DNA of 24,570 nt from Bacteroidales bacterium UBA1628 (GCA_002321335.1 DCMG01000044.1:1-24570); one strand, 5' to 3'; positions 16,407-22,362 are shown, counted from the first letter of the stretch. Notes: generated from the letters alone by a model not told the origin. A program made the numbers and translations.

Positions 16407-17018
16407 ATGGCAAAACCATCATGGCTTACCGTTGACCCGACGGGCGGGTCGGGGGACGGGACGATAACCAACACGGGGCTTGAGCACACCGGGCGCGCGC
16501 TGCGCACCGGGACGGTGACGGTGACGGGCGACGGCGTGGCCGGGAGCAAGTCCTACACCGTCAACCAGGAGCCGCACCCGGAATTTGTGGAGCTCGACAA
16601 CGGGGCGGCGATGAGCGTGGCGAAGGAGGGCGGGAAGGTCAAGGTGACCGGAAAGTCCAACTCCAAGGCGCTGAGCTTCGCCTTCGTGGGCGAGGCCGGG
16701 GGCGCGGAGATAGCGGCGTCCTACACGGCGGCGGGAAAGTCGGCCGCCAACGGGGCTGAGATCGAGGGCGACCCGGGGGCGGCGGCCCAGTACAACTTCG
16801 AGGTGGAGGTCACCGTGCCGGAGAACTCCACCGTGGACGCGGTGGCGAGGACTATCAAGGTGTCCAACGGCGGGGCCGTGTCGGCGCAGATCGTGCTGAA
16901 CCAGACGGCGGGGGACGCGTTCCTCAATCTGGACAAGGAGACCGTCACGCTGCCTTGGGAGGGAACACCGGCGCAGGTGGTCAACGTGGACTCCAACACG
17001 TCGTGGAGCGTGTCCTAA
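16407..17018 (+). CDS. BACON-derived tail protein with half domains at both ends
   Basis: 203 residues, GC-rich. It begins MAKPSWLTVDPTGGSGDG and continues to YTVNQEP, which is the second half of a BACON domain (Trp6 is the conserved WLxVxP tryptophan). A central beta domain (about 60-170) carries SKALSFAFVGEAGGAEIAAS. The last 33 residues (LNLDKETVTLPWEG, then QVVNVDSNTSWSVS) are again the first half of a BACON domain, ended by TAA right after the W-x-V-S strand. The start is supported by an A-rich leader with AAACACA 7 bases before ATG, repeated before the next gene. It is likely a tail-tip or fibre component; how it is assembled is unclear. Confidence 0.6.
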   Translation: MAKPSWLTVDPTGGSGDGTITNTGLEHTGRALRTGTVTVTGDGVAGSKSYTVNQEPHPEFVELDNGAAMSVAKEGGKVKVTGKSNSKALSFAFVGEAGGAEIAASYTAAGKSAANGAEIEGDPGAAAQYNFEVEVTVPENSTVDAVARTIKVSNGGAVSAQIVLNQTAGDAFLNLDKETVTLPWEGTPAQVVNVDSNTSWSVS

Positions 17019-17043
17019 GGGGCAGGCTTCATGCTTATGGGCT

Positions 17044-17063
17044 GGCGCGGCTGGCCCCGCGCC
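17044..17063 (+). repeat. GC-only hairpin between two BACON half-domain genes
   Basis: The arms GGCGCGG (17044-17050) and CCGCGCC (17057-17063) form a 7-base-pair stem in the 73-base gap between genes. There is no T tract after it, so it is not a classic terminator. It may limit transcription or translation between the genes or mark a recombination scar. Confidence 0.4.
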
Positions 17064-17091
17064 CGTCCGCAAAGAATAAACACAGAACGTT

Positions 17092-17337
17092 ATGACGACA
17101 CTGCCTGATTGGCTGAGAATATCCCCGGCTTCGGGGAAGGGTCCGGGGTCCGTCTCGATGGAGGCCGACCCGAACGAGGGCTGCGACCGCTCGGCGGCGG
17201 TCACGGTGGCCGCGTCCGGGGGGCCGTCCGTCACGCTGACGGTCACGCAGTCCGGGAGGAGGGAACCGTTCGGCGGATCCGACACGGACATCATCACGGC
17301 CGACGGCGGGACGTTCAACGTGCTGAAGGAAAGTTAA
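17092..17337 (+). CDS. Short BACON half-domain protein
   Basis: 81 residues beginning MTTLPDWLRISPASGKGPGS, the WLxVxP strand (Trp7) of a BACON domain, through a strand ending SVTLTVTQSG at about residue 54. The C-terminal 27 residues (GGSDTDIITADGGTFNVLKES) look like the first strand of yet another such domain, then the protein stops. ATG 17092 follows AAACACA by 7 bases, the same leader as the gene before. Taken alone this would be an incomplete fold, which is why it and its neighbours deserve attention. A larger overlapping frame starting at 17109 upstream of the next gene is a shadow. Confidence 0.5.
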   Translation: MTTLPDWLRISPASGKGPGSVSMEADPNEGCDRSAAVTVAASGGPSVTLTVTQSGRREPFGGSDTDIITADGGTFNVLKES

Positions 17338-17354
17338 AACACACTGAACTGAAT

Positions 17355-18188
17355 ATGGCTTACAACAGCAAATACACGGGCGCACAGGTGGAGGCGCTCC
17401 TCGACAGGGCCGGAGAGGCTCCGCAGACCTACGACATCGGGTGGCTGCTAAACCTCCTTGCAAACGGAACCCCCGCCACATTAACCGAGGCGCAGTTCAA
17501 CGAGGTCAAGGCCGCCGCGGAGGCGGGGAAGATATTCACGTATGGAGGCGTGGTTCTTCGGCAAGAATGTTCCAGCATGCCATATGCGGGGGGAACTATT
17601 GACTTAGTAGACATCTGTTCCATTCCGGGAGCTCCTTCTAAAGAAGGCTCTTTAACCTATATGTACACCTTTTATGTTTCTGTTAGTCGCCAGACCAGCG
17701 CATACGGCGACATGACGTTTGAAGCGGCCAAATCACATTACCGCCTCTTGGATAAAAGCTCGCTCAGCGAATACGCGAAGGCAAGCGTCGTCCCGACAAA
17801 GACCAGCCAGCTGACCAACGACAGCGGCTTCATCACGGCGGACGATGTGGCCATACCGGGGAAGACGGTGGTGAAGACCTACGAGGACAAGATCGGCTAT
17901 GACACCGACTATTATGATGCAAGGGCGAACATAACACTGGCGGCAGACGAGTTCCACATCGTCGGGCGGTGCTACGGTCTGACGATAACGCTCCCGGAGG
18001 GGGCGGACACGGACGGGCAGGAGTACTGCTGCCAGTTCTACATCGGGACTTCCGCCTTCACTCTCGCCCTGCCATCGACGGTGTATATACAGAACGGCGA
18101 GTGGCCGGAGTTCGAGTCCAACACCTGCTGCCAGTTGGTCATCGTGAACAACTGCGCCGTCGTCGGCATGTTCAAGGCTTCGGAATAG
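17355..18188 (+). CDS. Tail fibre-type protein
   Basis: 277 residues. It starts MAYNSKYTGAQVEALLDRAG, an opening I recognise from Bacteroidetes phage tail proteins, and has the fibre-like SQLTNDSGFITADDV near residues 153-167. The C-terminal 100 residues form a beta-rich domain (ANITLAADEFHIVGRC, QFYIGTSAFTLALPSTVYI) with several Cys. A patch at 17550-17760 is AT-richer than both flanks and looks exchanged. ATG 17355 comes after AAACACA (11 bases before). The long frame extension to 17109 lies inside the previous gene and is ignored. The stop TAG overlaps a strong GGAGG that serves the next gene. Role in host recognition is inferred. Confidence 0.6.
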   Translation: MAYNSKYTGAQVEALLDRAGEAPQTYDIGWLLNLLANGTPATLTEAQFNEVKAAAEAGKIFTYGGVVLRQECSSMPYAGGTIDLVDICSIPGAPSKEGSLTYMYTFYVSVSRQTSAYGDMTFEAAKSHYRLLDKSSLSEYAKASVVPTKTSQLTNDSGFITADDVAIPGKTVVKTYEDKIGYDTDYYDARANITLAADEFHIVGRCYGLTITLPEGADTDGQEYCCQFYIGTSAFTLALPSTVYIQNGEWPEFESNTCCQLVIVNNCAVVGMFKASE

Positions 18189-18200
18189 GAGGACAAGGTC

Positions 18201-18725
18201 ATGGGAATGATGAGGCAACTTCTGATGGGAGGCAGCGGCGGCGAGCGGACGCTTGTGAGCACGACAGATCCGCACACGTCGGCAACATCGATGCCGGCGA
18301 TGGCCATGAGGGGCGGGGCGTCCTACTCCGTGAGCTGGACTGGCACGCTGCCGTCCGTAGGGTCTTACAGCACTGCTTATGTCTTTGAGTTGCTTGGGGG
18401 TGTCGGCAGCACTGTTTCATCCATGTGCAGCGCGGCGCTTAGGGGCGGATCGGGTTTCGGCGCGCACCCGACATTGTCTGTCACGCTTTTCGGCCCGACG
18501 GTATATTCCGGCCAGCTGTCGCCAGGAGCCTCCGTCGCGCTGGAACTGCGGTTCACGGTCAACGCCGTGTCGGACACGAGCCCTTATTACACGCTGACGG
18601 CCGAATGCTATGTGGACGGCGTGCGGAAAGGCGGTGTGACGATAAAATCGACCAAGAATGCCGGCTCCGGCCTGCGGTATTACAGAAACCTCGCTGGGAC
18701 TTTTATTGTAAAAAAACTTTCATGA
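18201..18725 (+). CDS. Tail-tip protein of unknown function
   Basis: 174 residues, rich in Gly, Ser and Thr, all beta in appearance (ASYSVSWTGTLPSVGS, LSVTLFGPTVYSG, VALELRFTVNAVSDT). It has no signal peptide; the sequence opens MGMMRQLLMGGSGGER. A GGAGG at 18188-18192 lies 8 bases before ATG 18201, a Shine-Dalgarno site that is unusual in this otherwise SD-poor region and decides the start. It is placed within the fibre/baseplate cluster and is probably a virion or appendage protein. I do not recognise a family. Confidence 0.45.
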   Translation: MGMMRQLLMGGSGGERTLVSTTDPHTSATSMPAMAMRGGASYSVSWTGTLPSVGSYSTAYVFELLGGVGSTVSSMCSAALRGGSGFGAHPTLSVTLFGPTVYSGQLSPGASVALELRFTVNAVSDTSPYYTLTAECYVDGVRKGGVTIKSTKNAGSGLRYYRNLAGTFIVKKLS

Positions 18726-18726
18726 C

Positions 18727-19320
18727 ATGGACACACAATTCTACATCAAGGACGGAGTCATCCGCGAGAGGTCGCGGATAGTCATCATCAAGGACGGCTT
18801 CCAGACGATAAACCCGACGGAAGAGATGGTGCTGGCGGACGGCTGGCAGCCGTACACGCAGCCGGAACCGGAGGAGCCCCAGCCCACAATGGACGACCAG
18901 CTGAGGGATATGCTGCTCGACCAGTACAACGGGCGCACCGACATCACGGACGGGGAGGCGCTGAAAAGGCCGCTGCTGGTATATTCATGGGACACCTATG
19001 TCGGCAAGGCTCTGGCAAAGGGGCAGGTTGTCTCCCACGGCGGCAAGCTCTGGAGGGTGCGGCAGGACGTTGCCGTGGTTCTTGAGGGGCAGGAGCCCGG
19101 TCTGGCCACCGCCGCGCTCTACGAGGTCATAGAGGTCGAGCCGGTGGGAACGCAGGACGATCCGATACCGTACACGCCGCCGATGGAGATATTCAGCGGC
19201 AAGTACTACACGCAGGGAGGGGCGCTCTACCTCTGCACCCGTGACAGCGGGCAGGCGCTGTCGCACGATTTGGCCGCGCTCGTGGGGATTTATGTGGAGA
19301 CAGTTGAGCGGGAGGGTTGA
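18727..19320 (+). CDS. Tail-tip protein with carbohydrate-binding-module-like repeats
   Basis: 197 residues starting one base after the previous stop. Residues about 1-60 open DTQFYIKDGVIRERSRIVII and end in a Pro/Glu hinge (TQPEPEEPQP). The second half has two short modules: QVVSHGGKLWRVRQDVAVV...GQEPGLATAALYEVI, and SGKYYTQGGALYLCTRDSGQ. The order of strand, exposed aromatic, and EPG/W-type turn resembles small chitin-binding (CBM5/12-like) modules seen on phage fibres; this is a pattern match only. It is the last tail gene before lysis, and its TGA overlaps a TTG six bases before the next ATG. Confidence 0.5.
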   Translation: MDTQFYIKDGVIRERSRIVIIKDGFQTINPTEEMVLADGWQPYTQPEPEEPQPTMDDQLRDMLLDQYNGRTDITDGEALKRPLLVYSWDTYVGKALAKGQVVSHGGKLWRVRQDVAVVLEGQEPGLATAALYEVIEVEPVGTQDDPIPYTPPMEIFSGKYYTQGGALYLCTRDSGQALSHDLAALVGIYVETVEREG

Positions 19321-19322
19321 CA

Positions 19323-19688
19323 ATGGACTGGACAAGCATCATAGTGACGCTGATCACATCGGGGGCGTTCACGACAATCTACTTCCTTGGCGACCGCAAG
19401 ACGGCATCCGTGCTGGACAACGTCTCGAAGACCATCGACCAGTGGCGTGGGCTTGTGGACGAGTACAAGAACGAGTCGGAGGCGCTGCGCCAGCAGCTTG
19501 CTGACAAGGACGTCAAGATAGACCAACTCTACAAGAGCATCGGGACGCTCCGTGACCGCGGCGACAAGCTCAGCAGCAGGGTGGCCTACCTGAATGCCTT
19601 CCGGTGCAAGAAAATCAAGTGCATGGACAGGGAGCCGCCTTTCGGCTCCGTGAAGATGGAGGATGTCGGCAATGGGAACGATCAGTAA
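19323..19688 (+). CDS. Holin candidate: single membrane segment plus coiled coil
   Basis: 121 residues. One N-terminal hydrophobic segment (about 4-22, TSIIVTLITSGAFTTIYFLG) is followed by a charged helix with coiled-coil spacing (about 28-88) and a short basic tail. It directly precedes and overlaps (17 bases) the endopeptidase gene, which has no export signal of its own. That pairing suggests the membrane-permeabilising partner, but a single-segment coiled-coil protein could also be a spanin-like or anchoring component. ATG 19323 is preferred to TTG 19317. Confidence 0.5.
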   Translation: MDWTSIIVTLITSGAFTTIYFLGDRKTASVLDNVSKTIDQWRGLVDEYKNESEALRQQLADKDVKIDQLYKSIGTLRDRGDKLSSRVAYLNAFRCKKIKCMDREPPFGSVKMEDVGNGNDQ

Positions 19689-20106
19689 GGATTTCAGTTA
19701 CCGTGAGTTCGAGGAGTCACCTACGGCAAGGCGCAAGGGCATCTGCAACGTGATCACCTCGTTCGCAGTGCGTGACGCGGTTAAGGAGCTGACCGAAAGG
19801 GCGCTCCAGCCGCTCCGTGACAAGGTCGGGCATCCGTTACGGATCAACAGCGGGTACCGTTGCCCGGAACTCAACAAGGAGGTGGGCGGTGTGCCAACCT
19901 CACAGCACGTCAAGGGAGAGGCGGCCGACATCGAGGCGGCGGATCCTTTCCTGCTGGCAAAGGTGGTCAGGAACACGCCGGAAATCTGGAAAGAGGTCGA
20001 CCAGATGATCCTCTATCCCACCTTCGTCCACATCAGCCACCGCAAGGGCGGCCCGCAGAGGCGGCAGCTGCTTTACAACAGAAGATACCAAGGAGAAAGG
20101 TTTTAA
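19672..20106 (+). CDS. M15-family cell-wall endopeptidase (endolysin)
   Basis: 144 residues of the Peptidase_M15_3 type, zinc peptidases that cut peptide bridges of peptidoglycan. The motif is intact: INSGYRCPELN (58-68), SQHVKGEAADIE with His79 and Asp86, and FVHIS with His120 as the third zinc ligand. The length is normal for a single-domain enzyme, and there is no signal peptide or wall-binding domain, so release depends on a holin. ATG 19672 is chosen over ATG 19663 because GGAGG at 19658-19662 is 9 bases before it; the earlier ATG directly abuts that site. It overlaps the holin candidate by 17 bases. Confidence 0.85.
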   Translation: MGTISKDFSYREFEESPTARRKGICNVITSFAVRDAVKELTERALQPLRDKVGHPLRINSGYRCPELNKEVGGVPTSQHVKGEAADIEAADPFLLAKVVRNTPEIWKEVDQMILYPTFVHISHRKGGPQRRQLLYNRRYQGERF

Positions 20107-20187
20107 TATTCAATGAATATGATGCCAAGGAATATCGAGCGGCGGAGGACTGTTGTTTGGTTAAGTGCTGAGTAAGCAAGTGATACG

Positions 20188-20330
20188 GCCGGGAAAGACC
20201 GGCATATCCCCGGAAAGGGCAGGATACGGGTCCCTGCCGGCAAATAAGGCGGTTGCGTAGGATTAAGCCCAGGAGGCGGGCCGCCGAAAGCTTCGCGCGA
20301 TGTGAGCGGTTCGATTCCGTTCCCGGGGAC
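20188..20330 (+). ncRNA. Structured tRNA-like RNA candidate
   Basis: In the 323-base gap after the endolysin there is a dense set of helices. A 5-base-pair hairpin sits at 20188-20203 (GCCGG/CCGGC). Next, TCCCCGG (20207-20213) pairs perfectly with CCGGGGA (20323-20329), enclosing a canonical tRNA T-arm: GGTTCGATTCC at 20308-20318 with a stem of about five base pairs. Inside are GGCAGG/CCTGCC (20218-20238), GGCGG/CCGCC (20248-20252 with 20281-20285, or a local alternative) and CGAA/TTCG (20285-20295). The interior is about 50 bases longer than in a tRNA, and no anticodon arm is clear. It could be a tRNA-like phage RNA, a remnant of a tRNA-derived att site, or an unrelated fold. No canonical promoter was seen before it. 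A 21-codon ORF at 20113-20175 is not convincing. Confidence 0.5.
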
Positions 20331-20390
20331 AAAACTGGTTCTTTGAAATACTGGAATTGCCGTTAATCAAAAAGATTCGCAGTCACATTG

Positions 20391-20422
20391 TTTGGAAAAT
20401 GATTTTCTAAAGGCTATATTTG
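20391..20422 (+). promoter_or_regulatory. Consensus Bacteroidetes promoter of the GHKL/STAS pair
   Basis: TTTG at 20391-20394, a 20-base spacer and TATATTTG at 20415-20422 match the Bacteroidetes sigma consensus exactly. Transcription should start about 20427-20430, at or next to the first ATG (20430), so the message is either leaderless or starts translation at the second ATG (20445). Confidence 0.75.
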
Positions 20423-20429
20423 CCCCAAA

Positions 20430-21326
20430 ATGGGAAGAAAGTCTATGCATAAAGTCGCTAATATCAGAGAAGTAATCCTATCATCGGCGGACAGACTTAG
20501 TTGGCTTGGCGGAATCTGCGACGGAAGGGATATGGTCGAGCAGGAAGGTGTCAACCATTTAGTTGTAAACATAAGTGATGACATTGCTTGGGAAGATTTA
20601 CGACCGGAACATATAACCTCACTTGCTTGCCTGATTGAATCTTGCGCGCGAAAAGGTTGCCTCGCCCAATTGGAAATGAGCAAAGAGATCAAGGACTTTC
20701 TTGAAAACGAACTCGGAATGTCAAGGTATTGGAATCTGGACGAAGATTATGTCAGACCAGGCAACGATGACATTCTGAACTTATGGAAGATTGAAGCGGA
20801 CGGGATGGAAATGCACGCCAAACGAGTAAGCGAATATTTTCGAACCACAAAGTTTCAGGCCAAAGACCTGACTCCGCTTGAAGGTAGTCTGACCGAAGCG
20901 TATTACAATGTCATTGACCATTCTTTATGCGAAGGTATTGCCTTTTCTATGGTTGAATATGATAGGAGAATCAACAAGGTTTTCATTTCCGTATGCGACT
21001 TTGGCCGTGGCATTGCTGAATCCGTAAGAACTGTACTCCCAGAAATAACTGATGATGTTCAAGCAATAAGGAAAGCACTGGAGCCTCGGTTCACAATCAG
21101 ATCTACCAATCACAATGCGGGTTTGGGGCTTGGGAATCTTCGCGACTATTGTACCGATCCTGATTCCCTTTGGATTATAAGCAACGATGCCGCTTTGGTC
21201 ACATCAGGAGATAATGACAGATCTGTAAGATTAAAGAAGCACTTTAAGGGGACTTTGATAATATATTCAATTTCACTTGAGCACTTGGAAGACAATTATA
21301 TTGAAGACGATTTAACACTTTTGTAA
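20430..21326 (+). CDS. GHKL-type ATPase, partner of a STAS-like protein
   Basis: 298 residues. The C-terminal half has the GHKL (HATPase_c) ATP-binding boxes: N-box EAYYNVIDHS (Glu156, Asn160), G1 DFGRGI (190-195) and G2 NAGLGLGNL (229-237). No histidine-phosphorylation domain or membrane segment is visible, so it is not a classical sensor kinase. Residues 1-140 include an alpha/beta region (GVNHLVVNISDDIAWEDLRP) resembling a STAS-like or receiver-like fold. The next gene, 1 base after the stop, encodes a STAS-like protein. Stand-alone GHKL plus STAS pairs recall anti-sigma/anti-anti-sigma switches and putative defence modules. It has its own promoter and an AT-rich composition, so it is probably a passenger expressed in the lysogen. 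ATG 20445 is the alternative start. Confidence 0.7.
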   Translation: MGRKSMHKVANIREVILSSADRLSWLGGICDGRDMVEQEGVNHLVVNISDDIAWEDLRPEHITSLACLIESCARKGCLAQLEMSKEIKDFLENELGMSRYWNLDEDYVRPGNDDILNLWKIEADGMEMHAKRVSEYFRTTKFQAKDLTPLEGSLTEAYYNVIDHSLCEGIAFSMVEYDRRINKVFISVCDFGRGIAESVRTVLPEITDDVQAIRKALEPRFTIRSTNHNAGLGLGNLRDYCTDPDSLWIISNDAALVTSGDNDRSVRLKKHFKGTLIIYSISLEHLEDNYIEDDLTLL

Positions 21327-21327
21327 T

Positions 21328-21621
21328 ATGGATTATCGCATTTCGGTTTCAGCTATATTTCAGGGACGAAATTACCCTGATGCAGGTGATGTGTTATACT
21401 CTATACTAAATGATAATCTTGACAAACAGGACAGAATTATTTTAGATTTCAAAGATGTGACACTTGTCCCGTCAATGTTTTTGAACACGTCTATAGGCAA
21501 GATCATCGGTGAGAAGGGAGCTGGGATCATTCGACAGAAAATTGCATTCAGAAATATTTCTGCCAGCCAAATCGCGCACATCAGAGACTACGTTAAGAGG
21601 TTCGATACTTCTGCCAGCTAA
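21328..21621 (+). CDS. STAS-like DUF4325 protein
   Basis: 97 residues. The core RIILDFKDVTLVPSMFLNTS followed by IGKIIGEKG and a C-terminal IAFRNISASQIAHIRDYVKR matches the STAS-like DUF4325 family: a small alpha/beta domain with an aspartate-containing strand and a conserved Phe/Leu helix. Family members occur fused to, or beside, GHKL ATPases, as here. By analogy with SpoIIAA/SpoIIAB, it may bind or be modified by the ATPase; the Ser in VPSMFLN is the position to test, but phosphorylation is an inference. It is separated from its partner by one base, and a long hairpin follows the stop. Confidence 0.7.
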   Translation: MDYRISVSAIFQGRNYPDAGDVLYSILNDNLDKQDRIILDFKDVTLVPSMFLNTSIGKIIGEKGAGIIRQKIAFRNISASQIAHIRDYVKRFDTSAS

Positions 21622-21637
21622 AGACAGAGAATCTTTG

Positions 21638-21681
21638 CAATCAAGCGGCGATTCCGGTGTTTTGGAATGGCCGCTTGATTG
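21638..21681 (+). terminator. Long hairpin after the GHKL/STAS pair
   Basis: The arms from 21638 and to 21681 pair perfectly for 12 bases (CAATCAAGCGGC with GCCGCTTGATTG); after one G-G mismatch they pair for 5 more (ATTCC/GGAAT) around an 8-base loop. A T-rich but interrupted tract (GTTGTT) follows. It probably terminates or processes the operon, although the next gene begins 12 bases later, so it may also regulate that gene. Confidence 0.5.
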
Positions 21682-21692
21682 TTGTTATGCTT

Positions 21693-22211
21693 ATGGCAGA
21701 TAGGAATGAATTTATGTTTACGGTGACGCTTTTCGTTGTCCTTTGCGCGTTGGTAATCGCTGTCTCCTTTATGAGTTGGAGACGTGGCTACCGCACGGCT
21801 GTCACTGAGCTTGTCGAGGTGACCAAGTCCGACACCCTAATAGTCAGGGACACCGTCACCGTCGAGTGTCCCGTTCCCATCCTCACAACCATCATCGACA
21901 CGTTCCTTGTCGCCTATCCCGACATCATAACCATCCACGACACAACTTTCGTCCGGCTTCCAAAGGAGCGCAAGGAATATTCCGGCAAGGATTACCGCGC
22001 GGTGGTGTCCGGCTACCAGCCGTCCCTTGACCTGATCAAGGTCTTTCCCGAAACAAAAACCGTCACCAAGACCATTTCCGTGCCGTCACGAAAAAGGTCT
22101 CACTGGTCAATTGCCCTCCATGCCGGCTACGGCCTGACCCTCCAAAACAACTGCATCACACCGATCCCCTACATCGGCGCCGGACTCTCCTACAGCCTTG
22201 TCGAGTGGTAA
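21693..22211 (+). CDS. DUF6808-like membrane-anchored phage protein (spanin candidate)
   Basis: 172 residues from ATG 21693; starts at 21687 and GTG 21657 are possible but would lie in or against the hairpin. An N-terminal membrane segment (about 10-28, VTLFVVLCALVIAVSFMSW) is followed by a periplasmic region with repeats of D-T-V/F (DTLIVRDTVTVECP, HDTTFVRLPKERKEYSGKDY), SGYQPSLDLIKVFPETKTV, and a C-terminal part rich in beta strands and aromatics (WSIALHAGYGL, PYIGAGLSYSLVEW) that looks like an outer-membrane-directed end. This matches the family I recall as DUF6808, encoded near lysis genes in Bacteroidales phages. A disruptor bridging both membranes is plausible but not proved. A REP-like sequence is embedded at 21800-21819 and encodes TELVEV. 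Confidence 0.6.
   Translation: MADRNEFMFTVTLFVVLCALVIAVSFMSWRRGYRTAVTELVEVTKSDTLIVRDTVTVECPVPILTTIIDTFLVAYPDIITIHDTTFVRLPKERKEYSGKDYRAVVSGYQPSLDLIKVFPETKTVTKTISVPSRKRSHWSIALHAGYGLTLQNNCITPIPYIGAGLSYSLVEW
21800..21819 (-). repeat. Reverse-oriented REP-like 20-mer
   Basis: TGTCACTGAGCTTGTCGAGG at 21800-21819 is close to the reverse complement of the tape measure repeats at 9323 and 9374 (differences mainly at the ends). Within the gene it encodes part of VTELVEV. It is flanked by GTCAC and GTGAC, a short inverted repeat. Confidence 0.5.
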
Positions 22212-22265
22212 GCCCAAAATTTTCTGCCAAACCCTTTGCGATTCCGGAAATGCTTGCTACCTTGC

Positions 22266-22362
22266 GAATATGATAACAAAAGAAAAAATATCGGCTATCT
22301 CTTAATGTTTGACAGCAAAAGCGCATAGCCGCACGGCCCCGGATTGCTCCGGGGCTTTTTTT
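22266..22362 (+). ncRNA. Possible small RNA or attenuator leader
   Basis: A weak promoter (TTTG at 22235-22238, 19 bases, TACCTTGC at 22258-22265) is followed by about 97 bases ending in a strong intrinsic terminator. The segment contains an 11-codon ORF (ATG 22270 to TAA 22303-22305) and a 7-base inverted repeat CGGCTAT (22292-22298)/ATAGCCG (22325-22331). It may be a small RNA, a leader peptide with attenuator, or only the 3' end of the lysis operon. The promoter has two mismatches, so confidence is low. The rest of the 296-base gap (22212-22507) holds the terminator and the hicAB promoter. Confidence 0.3.
22336..22362 (+). terminator. Intrinsic terminator of the late operon
   Basis: GCCCCGG/CCGGGGC (7 pairs, loop ATTGCT) is followed directly by seven T. 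It is the clearest terminator in the window and separates the lysis region from hicAB. Confidence 0.85.

Noticed and set aside
16362..16409. Split BACON genes as one gene broken by a frameshift or sequencing error
   Set aside because: The genes at 16167 and 16407 are in the same frame, but three stop codons (TAA, TAA, TGA) lie between them, and the gap has a proper A-rich leader. The second split has a 73-base gap with a hairpin and its own leader. One error cannot explain either.
17109..17354. N-terminal extension of the fibre protein
   Set aside because: It overlaps the BACON half-domain gene in another frame and reads as Gly/Arg/His-rich shadow; the MAYNSKYTG start at 17355 has a proper leader.
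12082..18188. Diversity-generating retroelement acting on the tail-tip genes
   Set aside because: No reverse transcriptase or template/variable repeat pair was seen in the window.
20113..20175. A 20-residue protein after the endolysin
   Set aside because: The ORF has no membrane segment, family resemblance or good leader, and lies just before the structured RNA; it is too short to support.
20207..20330. Canonical tRNA gene
   Set aside because: The T-arm and acceptor-like helix fit, but the interior is about 50 bases too long, the base after the D-arm position does not lead to a clear anticodon arm, and one acceptor position is mismatched when aligned to the T-arm.
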